DNA of 64,000 nt, from contig NZ_JASSYX010000001.1 in NCBI RefSeq assembly GCF_030244015.1, positions 1,240,001-1,304,000 on the forward strand. Direction: 5' to 3'. The notes below the pieces were generated by a model. That model saw only the letters and a program-made list of their open reading frames with translations. It was not told the DNA's origin and made no database searches. The stretch is from Pedobacter ginsengisoli. Its GTDB lineage: Bacteria; Bacteroidota; Bacteroidia; Sphingobacteriales; Sphingobacteriaceae. Below are positions 54,801 through 61,342 of the stretch, piece by piece. Positions within the stretch are counted from its first letter, which is position 1. Each line of letters starts with the position of its first letter. The translations under genes were made by a program, and so were the position numbers.

Positions 54801-55823
54801 TTAATAATAACTTTTCCCGTCAATGAGTAAATCGTCTTTTTGCGCTGTACAAACAGCGTAACTAAATCCTTTCTGAATCGCATACGCACCATATTCGCCT
54901 TTCTTATTTAAGGCAAGAAATCCTACCTGGATATTTTTTGCGATATCGGGCTTTTTTTTAATGATCCTCATTACAGCCTCTTTACAGGCCTCTTCAGGTG
55001 AATGTCCCTGCCTCATCAGTTCTACTACCAGAAAACTGCCCACGTTTCTGATCACTTCTTCACCGACACCAGTAGAAGTCGCGCCGCCGATTTCATTGTC
55101 TATATATAATCCTGCTCCGATAATTGGACTGTCACCAACACGTCCATGCAGCTTATAGGCCATTCCACTGGTTGTACAAGCACCTGACAGATTTCCTTTT
55201 GCATCCAGTGCCAGCATACCTATCGTATCATGATTGTATTGATTTCCCGGCAATTTCCTGGGTGCGGCTTTGTCGTACTTATTTTCAATATTCATTACCG
55301 GTTCGTATTTGGCTGTTTTAAGCCATTCCTTCCATGCTTTCTCACTTTCTTTAGTGAGCAGGTTCTCTTTTTTAAAACCATTTTCAAGTGCAAACTGCAA
55401 TGCTCCCTCACCAACCAACATGACATGCGGTGTTTTTTCCATTACTAATCTTGCCACTGAAATAGGGTGTATGATGTGTTCCATACCAGCAACTGCACCA
55501 CAGTTTCCAAATTCATCCATAATGCAGGAATCAAGGGTCACATGGCCATCACGATCCGGAAATCCGCCATAACCGACCGTCTGAATTTTTGGATCTGCTT
55601 CTGGTACATGAACCCCTTGTTCTACAGCATCCAATGCCCGACCTCCAGCCGACAATACCTTCCACGCGGCTTTATTTGCCGGAATTCCAAAATCCCAGGT
55701 GGAGATTACAACAGGTGGACCGGGATTGGGCACCACAGTGAATGCCAGCGCATTTTTTTTGCCGATAGCCAGCAAGGAAGCAGAAAGAGCAGATGCCTTT
55801 ATAAATTTTCTACGGTTGAACAT
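54801..55823 (-). CDS. N4-(beta-N-acetylglucosaminyl)-L-asparaginase, exported
   Basis: This 340-residue Ntn-hydrolase cleaves itself before a threonine that becomes the nucleophile: Thr200 in YNHDTIGMLALD. HDT-I-GM is the glycosylasparaginase form of the motif, and GRVGDSPIIGAGLYID binds the substrate. The N-terminus RRKFIKASALSASLLA is a Tat signal, predicting a periplasmic enzyme that splits N-glycan asparagine links or isoaspartyl peptides. It lies three bases after the omega-amidase gene. Confidence 0.9.
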   Translation of the reverse strand: MFNRRKFIKASALSASLLAIGKKNALAFTVVPNPGPPVVISTWDFGIPANKAAWKVLSAGGRALDAVEQGVHVPEADPKIQTVGYGGFPDRDGHVTLDSCIMDEFGNCGAVAGMEHIIHPISVARLVMEKTPHVMLVGEGALQFALENGFKKENLLTKESEKAWKEWLKTAKYEPVMNIENKYDKAAPRKLPGNQYNHDTIGMLALDAKGNLSGACTTSGMAYKLHGRVGDSPIIGAGLYIDNEIGGATSTGVGEEVIRNVGSFLVVELMRQGHSPEEACKEAVMRIIKKKPDIAKNIQVGFLALNKKGEYGAYAIQKGFSYAVCTAQKDDLLIDGKSYY

Positions 55824-55826
55824 TAT

Positions 55827-56630
55827 TTAAATAATTTTAAAATGATCGGCATCTCTTAAAAAAGGAAAGCTGCGGCGGGTTTTTACAAGTTCATCATAAT
55901 GGATACTAAAAGTATACAGGTCTTCGTCCTCCGGCTTATAATAGACGGTTTTCCCCATAGGATCTATACATTGCGAATGACCACTGTGATAAACCTCCTT
56001 ACCATCGTGCCCAACACGATTGGCTCCGATCACATAGCTTTGATTTTCAATTGCCCTGGCTGGTATCAATGCATTCCAGTGTGCGGAACGTTTATCAGGC
56101 CAGCTGGCAATCAGCAGTAAAATGTCGTACGCTGTATCCTGGTTTCGCAGCCATACCGGGAAACGAAGGTCATAACAGATCGCAAGTCTGATCTTCCAGC
56201 CCTTAAGGTCTACTATTACCCTTTCCTGACCGGGTGAATAATGCTTATCCTCGTCACCCAAACCAAATAAATGCCTTTTATCGTAATGACTATAGGTGCC
56301 GTCCGGCAGCATCCAGATCATTCTGTTATAATATAGCCCGTTCTCTTTAATGATCAGACTACCAGTCAGGACACAATCGTATTTTTGAGCGGTCTGAGCC
56401 ATCCAAAGCATTGTTTTTCCGTCCATCTCCTCGGCCAGCGCCTCGGCATTCATACTAAACCCTGTGTTAAACATCTCCGGTAAAATGATCAGGTCAGTTT
56501 TTTCCTTGATTCCCATTGAGAGTCTCAAAGCAAGGTTCTGGAGATTTTTATCTATATTTTCCCAAAACAAATAAGCCTGGAAGATGGTGATTTTAAGATT
56601 GTTGATGTTCAGGTAATTTGGTTGTTCCAT
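55827..56630 (-). CDS. Omega-amidase-like nitrilase family hydrolase
   Basis: This 267-residue cytoplasmic protein has the nitrilase triad Glu52 (LPEMFNTGF), Lys118 (YDKRHLF) and Cys152 (ICYDLRFPVW). Its length and motifs match YafV/Nit2-type omega-amidases, which hydrolyse 2-oxoglutaramate and 2-oxosuccinamate. It lies 23 bases after an aminotransferase gene of the glutamine transaminase K / methionine aminotransferase kind. The pair is known to work together: the amidase removes the oxo-amide product of glutamine-dependent transamination. Confidence 0.9.
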   Translation of the reverse strand: MEQPNYLNINNLKITIFQAYLFWENIDKNLQNLALRLSMGIKEKTDLIILPEMFNTGFSMNAEALAEEMDGKTMLWMAQTAQKYDCVLTGSLIIKENGLYYNRMIWMLPDGTYSHYDKRHLFGLGDEDKHYSPGQERVIVDLKGWKIRLAICYDLRFPVWLRNQDTAYDILLLIASWPDKRSAHWNALIPARAIENQSYVIGANRVGHDGKEVYHSGHSQCIDPMGKTVYYKPEDEDLYTFSIHYDELVKTRRSFPFLRDADHFKII

Positions 56631-56653
56631 ATATTAATTTAATGGGATGTAAA

Positions 56654-57799
56654 TTATAATTTCATTAACCTTTGAACGGCTTTTTCCAGAGTTTCTTGCT
56701 TTTTAGCAAAACAAAAGCGTAAAACTTTATGGTCTGTATGCTTTGTGTAAAAAGCTGAAACCGGGATGCTGGCTACCCCGTAATCCCTTACCAGGCTGAC
56801 AGCCATTTCATTGTCTTTTTCATTACTCAAATGTGCATAGCTAATACATTGGAAATAAGAACCATTACAAGGTAATAATTTAAATTTGGTTTCGCCCAGA
56901 AGGGCCCTGAACAAATCCCTTTTTTCCTGGAAAAACGCCGACAGACCTAGATAATTCGAAGAATCCTTCAGATAATTCGCAATCCCCAGCTGCATCGGGG
57001 TGTTTACACTGAATACATTAAACTGATGCACTTTTCTGAATTCCTTCATCAATATTTCAGGAGCAAGGCAATAGCCGAGCTTCCAGCCTGTCGTGTGCAG
57101 GAGTTTGCCAAAAGATGCAACGATAAAGCTTCTTTCTCTCAATTCGGGATGCAAAGCGATGCTCTGGTGGATCTGGCCATCAAAAATAATATGCTCATAG
57201 ACTTCATCACTCAGAATCAGAATATCAGTATTTCTGGTCAGTCTGATCAGTGCCTTAATGTCTTTTTCAGACAAAATACATCCGGTAGGATTTTGCGGGC
57301 TGTTTAAAATGATCATTTTGGTATTAGCAGAGAACAGTTTCCTGACCATCTCCCAGTCGATCTCATAATCGGGCGGGGCAAGCTCGTAAGGTTTTACCAG
57401 TCCGCCAAGCAGCTTTACGGCAGGAGCGTAGCTGTCATAGGCCGGTTCAAATATGATCACCTCATCTCCCGGACTAATGCAGGTACTCAAAGCAGTGAAT
57501 ATCGCCTGAGTTCCGCCCGCTGTTACAGTGACTTCACGCTCCGGATCGTAAGATGCCCCGTACAGATTGTTTACTTTTTCGGCAATAAGCTGTCTCAGTG
57601 CAGGAAGACCTGGCATCGGTGCATACTGGTTAAATCCCTTTTTCATAGCCTTTGTCACCTCCGCGACGAGTTTGGGATCACAAGGATAATCAGGAAAACC
57701 CTGAGACAAATTTATTGCCTTGTATTCTCCGGCTAATTTTGACATCACGCTGAAAATAGTAGTACCCACACCGGGTAATTTGGATTGTATTGATATCAT
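56654..57799 (-). CDS. Methionine / glutamine transaminase-like aminotransferase (class I)
   Basis: This 381-residue PLP enzyme matches YbdL and the glutamine transaminase K group: KLPGVGTTIFSVMSKLA, INLSQGFPDYPCDPKL, NSPQNPTGCIL, LSDEVYEHIIFDG and the PLP lysine in SFGKLLHTTGWKLGY. It likely regenerates methionine from its 2-oxo acid. It heads the minus-strand operon, and the omega-amidase gene follows, which supports a role in methionine salvage. No other salvage gene is present in the window. Confidence 0.9.
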   Translation of the reverse strand: MISIQSKLPGVGTTIFSVMSKLAGEYKAINLSQGFPDYPCDPKLVAEVTKAMKKGFNQYAPMPGLPALRQLIAEKVNNLYGASYDPEREVTVTAGGTQAIFTALSTCISPGDEVIIFEPAYDSYAPAVKLLGGLVKPYELAPPDYEIDWEMVRKLFSANTKMIILNSPQNPTGCILSEKDIKALIRLTRNTDILILSDEVYEHIIFDGQIHQSIALHPELRERSFIVASFGKLLHTTGWKLGYCLAPEILMKEFRKVHQFNVFSVNTPMQLGIANYLKDSSNYLGLSAFFQEKRDLFRALLGETKFKLLPCNGSYFQCISYAHLSNEKDNEMAVSLVRDYGVASIPVSAFYTKHTDHKVLRFCFAKKQETLEKAVQRLMKL

Positions 57800-57865
57800 A
57801 CCGGGCTAAAATAGAAATAATATTTATCCTGTTATATCAGAATATTTTAATAATTTCAGCCTGAT

Positions 57866-58636
57866 ATGAGTTTCAAAACAAAGGAAAGTAAATTGTTATT
57901 GGTTTTGGGGGCTTTTTTCGTTGCCAATGCCATTCTTTCAGAATTTATAGGGGTCAAAATATTTACTGTGGAAGGTACCCTCGGCATAAAAAAATTTGAC
58001 ATCGATCTGCTCGGAGTGCCCAACCTTTCTTTCAATATGTCGGCAGGTGTGTTAACCTGGCCCATTATCTTTATCATGACAGATATTATCAATGAGTATT
58101 TTGGGGTCAGACAGGTTCGTTATCTTTCCATACTTACAGCAGTTCTCATTTCCTATGCATTTATTGTAGTAGGAGGTGCCATGCAGTTAACTCCGTCAGA
58201 TTTCTGGATTAATCAAAATATCAACGGCGAAGCCATCAATATGAACAATGCATTCGCTGGGGTTTTCGGTCAGGGCATGTGGATTATAGTAGGTTCTATT
58301 GTCGCATTTATCATAGGCCAGATTGCGGACGTAATGATCTTTCACAGAATCAAAAGGATCACAGGCGAAAGGGCGTTATGGCTCAGGGCCACTGGGTCTA
58401 CACTGGTGTCTCAATGCATCGATAGTTTCGTAGTTATTTTTATTGCTTTTTACCTCAACCCTCAATACCACTGGAGCTGGCAAATGGTTGCGGCGATAGG
58501 ATTGGTAAACTACACTTATAAATTCGTTGTGGCGATATTGATGACCCCAATCTTATACCTGGTACACGGCCTGATAGACGGTTATCTGGGCAAAGATCTG
58601 TCTCAAAGAATGATCAAAATGGCTGGCAGAAAATAA
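57866..58636 (+). CDS. yhhQ: Queuosine precursor transporter (VUT family)
   Basis: This 256-residue membrane protein has six or seven helices and matches the YhhQ/VUT1 family, which imports preQ0 or preQ1. LSEFIGVKIFTV near the start, FIMTDIINEYFGVRQVRYLS, and STLVSQCIDSFVVIFIAFY are family segments. It is divergent from the aminotransferase gene with 66 bases between. Together with queE it suggests both synthesis and salvage of queuosine precursors. Confidence 0.92.
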   Translation: MSFKTKESKLLLVLGAFFVANAILSEFIGVKIFTVEGTLGIKKFDIDLLGVPNLSFNMSAGVLTWPIIFIMTDIINEYFGVRQVRYLSILTAVLISYAFIVVGGAMQLTPSDFWINQNINGEAINMNNAFAGVFGQGMWIIVGSIVAFIIGQIADVMIFHRIKRITGERALWLRATGSTLVSQCIDSFVVIFIAFYLNPQYHWSWQMVAAIGLVNYTYKFVVAILMTPILYLVHGLIDGYLGKDLSQRMIKMAGRK

Positions 58637-58638
58637 TT

Positions 58639-59001
58639 CTAGGCAGGCAGGATCTTTTTAACATGATCTATCAGGTAATCAAGGTCAAAAGGTTTACTGA
58701 TAAAATCATCTGCACAAGCTTCTTCCAATACTGCTTTTTCTGCTGCGTGAGCAGACATGATAATGATTTTAATATCTTCTGTTTTAATATCAGATTTTAG
58801 ATCACGGCATAGTTCAATTCCATTTCCATCCGGAAGCATGACATCCAAAAGTATCAGGTCTGGCCGAACCCGGGCCATGTATGTATGGAACTCTTTTGCG
58901 GTGGCAGATGATTCGACCCGGTATCCCGACTCAATAAGTATATATTCAACAATAAATCTAATATCCTCGTCATCCTCCACAACATGTATAAGTTTATCCA
59001 T
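58639..59001 (-). CDS. Single-domain response regulator (CheY-like)
   Basis: This 120-residue receiver domain has the acidic pocket VVEDDED (8-13), phospho-acceptor Asp53 (LLDVMLPDGNG) and Lys in ISKPFD near 103. I start at the ATG at 59001 (MDKLIHVVEDD); a longer frame to 59106 adds a hydrophobic stretch without receiver similarity. No output domain or adjacent kinase is present. It ends two bases from the convergent yhhQ stop. Confidence 0.9.
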   Translation of the reverse strand: MDKLIHVVEDDEDIRFIVEYILIESGYRVESSATAKEFHTYMARVRPDLILLDVMLPDGNGIELCRDLKSDIKTEDIKIIIMSAHAAEKAVLEEACADDFISKPFDLDYLIDHVKKILPA

Positions 59002-59082
59002 AGCTGATAGTCTCTTGTTTGAAAAAACAACCAATGAAGGGGTAAAAGGTTTTTGAAATAAAGTATAAAAAACCAAAACAGC

Positions 59083-59130
59083 AATGAGGAGTAAATAATA
59101 CCTCATTATTTATAAAATAATATATATTTG
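59083..59130 (+). promoter_or_regulatory. Promoter and operator-like repeat of the Hc1 histone gene
   Basis: TATATTTG at 59123-59130 is a full TAnnTTTG match. Upstream, AATGAGG (59083-59089) and CCTCATT (59101-59107) form a perfect 7-bp inverted repeat with an 11-base spacer, covering the -33 region. The start site would be near 59137, leaving a leader of about 72 bases. The repeat may bind a regulator. Confidence 0.55.
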
Positions 59131-59208
59131 GCTTATAAATTAAACAAGTGGAAGCTGTACAAGCGAAGCATGAACAGTTTCCATACAACTAAAAACAAAT
59201 AAAAAATC

Positions 59209-59388
59209 ATGGAAAAATTTTCAAAAGTTAAAGAATTGCTGGCTTCTGTAGAGGCTGATGCCGAAAAATTTTATAGTGCAGGCAACAATGCGGCGGGAAC
59301 CAGAGTGCGCAAAGCAATGCAGGACCTGAAAGTACTTGCACAGGAAATACGTGCTGAAGTTACTGATAAGAAAAACAGCGGTAAATAA
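59209..59388 (+). CDS. Histone H1-like nucleoid protein (Hc1 family)
   Basis: This 59-residue basic protein (MEKFSKVKELLASVEADAEK at the start) contains GNNAAGTRVRKAMQDLKVLA, the hallmark of the short Bacteroidota Hc1 histone-like proteins: an acidic helix, then G-N-x-A-A-G-T-R-x-R-K and a second helix. Such proteins bind DNA and are abundant. It has a good promoter upstream and a strong terminator downstream, so it is a single-gene transcription unit. Confidence 0.83.
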   Translation: MEKFSKVKELLASVEADAEKFYSAGNNAAGTRVRKAMQDLKVLAQEIRAEVTDKKNSGK

Positions 59389-59407
59389 TTTTTAATTTTA
59401 TAAGAAT

Positions 59408-59442
59408 AAAGTAGCGGTGGTTAAAAGCCGCTACTTTATTTT
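59408..59442 (+). terminator. Intrinsic terminator after the Hc1 gene
   Basis: AAAGTAGCGG and CCGCTACTTT form a perfect 10-bp stem around a 10-base loop, followed by ATTTTTCTT. It lies 19 bases after the histone stop and before the yghZ start. Confidence 0.83.
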
Positions 59443-59452
59443 TCTTCCATAT

Positions 59453-60448
59453 ATGCCTTATACACCCTCTTCTTCACGATATAACAATATGCAATACCGG
59501 CGCTGCGGTAAAAGCGGACTAAAACTTTCTGCAATATCTTTAGGCCTCTGGCACAATTTCGGTCATGTTGACCAATTAGAAAATTGTGCTGAAATATTGA
59601 GACTTGCATTTGACAGTGGCATCACTCATTTTGACCTCGCCAATAACTATGGCCCGCCGCCGGGTTCAGCTGAAGAGAATTTTGGCAGGTTGATGAAACG
59701 GGATTTTCAGGGATACAGAGATGAAATGATCATTTCTTCGAAAGCAGGTTATACGATGTGGGATGGCCCTTATGGCGACTGGGGTTCAAAAAAATACCTG
59801 GTAGCAAGTCTGGACCAGAGTCTCAAAAGAATGCAGCTTGACTACGTGGATATCTTTTACCACCACAGACCAGATCCAGATACCCCTCTTGAAGAAACAA
59901 TGGGTGCGTTAGACCTTATCGTTCGTCAGGGCAAGGCACTTTACGCAGGCATTTCCAATTATAAACCGGCGGAGGCAGCTAAAGCGATTCAATTGCTTAA
60001 AGAACTTGGTACACCATGTGTCATTCATCAACCTAAATACTCCATGTATGAACGCTGGGTGGAGGACGGACTGCTGGATTTGCTGGGCAATGAAGGTGTT
60101 GGCTGTATTCCTTTCTCTCCATTGGCACAGGGACTGCTTACCGATAAATATTTAAAAGGGATTCCTGCAGATTCAAGAGCAGCCAAGCCCCATGGATTTT
60201 TACAGTCAGATCAGATCACAGAAACCATACAACAGCAGCTAAACCAATTAAATACAATTGCTCAGGACAGAGGGCAGAAATTAGCTCAAATGGCCCTTTC
60301 CTGGATTCTTCGTGATGAAAGGATAACATCGGTACTCGTTGGCGCCAGCAGGCCCGAACAGTTGGCAGACTCCCTTAAATGTTTGAATAATATAAACTTT
60401 AGCGATTCTGAGCTAAAGAATATTGACCGCATTTTATCAAATTCTTGA
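59453..60448 (+). CDS. yghZ: L-glyceraldehyde-3-phosphate reductase-like aldo/keto reductase
   Basis: This 331-residue protein is closely similar to E. coli YghZ (Gpr): MQYRRCGKSGLKLSAISLGL, FDLANNYGPPPGSAEENFGR, DYVDIFYHHRPD, IHQPKYSMYERWVEDGLLD, GVGCIPFSPLAQGLLTDKYL. The catalytic Tyr is in NNYGPP, Lys in SSKAGY. YghZ reduces L-glyceraldehyde-3-phosphate and methylglyoxal. The ATG at 59453 is used because the upstream GTG lies inside the terminator and because YghZ begins with the same short lead before MQYR. Confidence 0.92.
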   Translation: MPYTPSSSRYNNMQYRRCGKSGLKLSAISLGLWHNFGHVDQLENCAEILRLAFDSGITHFDLANNYGPPPGSAEENFGRLMKRDFQGYRDEMIISSKAGYTMWDGPYGDWGSKKYLVASLDQSLKRMQLDYVDIFYHHRPDPDTPLEETMGALDLIVRQGKALYAGISNYKPAEAAKAIQLLKELGTPCVIHQPKYSMYERWVEDGLLDLLGNEGVGCIPFSPLAQGLLTDKYLKGIPADSRAAKPHGFLQSDQITETIQQQLNQLNTIAQDRGQKLAQMALSWILRDERITSVLVGASRPEQLADSLKCLNNINFSDSELKNIDRILSNS

Positions 60449-60455
60449 TCACATT

Positions 60456-61109
60456 ATGGACTCGCAGCTTACTTTACCGGTACTGAGTGCCGAAGAGATC
60501 AGAGTACTGGGTGTACTAATGGAAAAATCCAGGACTACACCAGAGTATTATCCGATGACCATTAATGCCATTACTGCTGCCTGCAACCAAAAGACTTCGC
60601 GAAAACCTGTAGTGCAGTACGATGAACAGACAGTTACACTTACCCTTGATACTTTAAAACGCAAAAGCCTGATCTCTACTGCCACCGGCGGAGCGAGCAG
60701 GGTAGTGAAATACAAACATAATTTTGCGATAGTTTTTCCGGTATTACCTGCAGAAGTTGCAGTTATGGCTCTTCTGATGCTAAGAGGCGCGCAAACGCCT
60801 GGTGAGATCAATACCAATTCCGGAAGACTATATGAATTTGAATCCCTTGACGAAGTACAGTCTGTACTCGAAAAACTTGCCGGTACTGAATCTGCGTATG
60901 TAATGCAATTGCCAAAAAGGGCGGGGCAAAAAGAAACCCGTTATGTTCATCTTTTAGGAGGAGTACCGAACTTAACCCGGGAAGAAGCCGATGACGAGCA
61001 CTACAGCAGACCCGCCAGCGATCTGGAACAGCGTCTTGCCAGGGTGGAAGAGGAGCTGGCTGCCATGCGTGCTGATTTCGATAAACTAATGAAAGAATTG
61101 ATGGGTTAA
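60456..61109 (+). CDS. yceH: YceH family protein (DUF480)
   Basis: This 217-residue protein matches YceH: VLSAEEIRVLGVLMEKSRTT, PEYYPMTINAITAACNQKTS, RNP-like RKPVVQYDE, LLMLRGAQTPGEI, and a C-terminal coiled coil (LEQRLARVEEELAAM). It has two winged-helix domains and is of unknown function. The ATG at 60456 lies eight bases after the yghZ stop. Its stop overlaps that of the convergent mini-lipoprotein gene. Confidence 0.9.
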   Translation: MDSQLTLPVLSAEEIRVLGVLMEKSRTTPEYYPMTINAITAACNQKTSRKPVVQYDEQTVTLTLDTLKRKSLISTATGGASRVVKYKHNFAIVFPVLPAEVAVMALLMLRGAQTPGEINTNSGRLYEFESLDEVQSVLEKLAGTESAYVMQLPKRAGQKETRYVHLLGGVPNLTREEADDEHYSRPASDLEQRLARVEEELAAMRADFDKLMKELMG

Positions 61110-61255
61110 GGTTTGACCGTCTTAACGGTATCTTTTTTTTCCAAAACAGCCGCCTTTTTTTCTTTTTTAGGGTCAGGTGCTTTTAGTCTCATTTTGGGCT
61201 CACTGCAGGCCGCCAATAAAAAAAATAATGAAAGTACTGGTATAGCGTTTTTCAT
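61106..61255 (-). CDS. Small lipoprotein of 49 residues
   Basis: A 49-codon gene on the minus strand encodes MKNAIPVLSLFFLLAACSEP, a complete lipoprotein signal peptide with lipobox LAAC and Cys17, followed by a lysine-rich mature tail of 33 residues (KAPDPKKEKKAAVLEKKD and TVKTVKP). A consensus -7 box and a 10-bp inverted repeat lie just upstream (61259-61290), which supports it as a gene. It is convergent with yceH and the two stop codons overlap. Similar tiny entericidin-like lipoproteins occur in other bacteria, but no family link is seen. Function unknown. Confidence 0.7.
   Translation of the reverse strand: MKNAIPVLSLFFLLAACSEPKMRLKAPDPKKEKKAAVLEKKDTVKTVKP
61116..61138 (+). terminator. 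Weak intrinsic terminator after yceH
   Basis: ACCGT and ACGGT pair around CTTA, followed by ATC and eight T. The stem has only five pairs, so strength is doubtful. It lies within the coding part of the convergent mini-lipoprotein. Confidence 0.4.
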
Positions 61256-61258
61256 AAG

Positions 61259-61290
61259 TTTTGACTAACTGATTATTTTAGTCAAAAATA
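61259..61290 (-). promoter_or_regulatory. Promoter and palindromic operator of the mini-lipoprotein gene
   Basis: On the minus strand TATTTTTG (61283-61290) is a full TAnnTTTG -7 box 28 bases before the ATG. TTTTGACTAA (61259-61268) and TTAGTCAAAA (61278-61287) form a perfect 10-bp inverted repeat with a nine-base spacer that covers the end of the -7 box and the expected start site near 61276. This is a natural repressor position. Confidence 0.6.
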
Positions 61291-61342
61291 TACACTAAAT
61301 AATATATGTTTCAGTTTTTGAAAATAATTGACATATCTATGG

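Noticed and set aside
59417..59452. Upstream GTG start for the yghZ gene
   Set aside because: It lies inside the Hc1 terminator and adds 12 residues absent from YghZ; the ATG at 59453 fits the family start.
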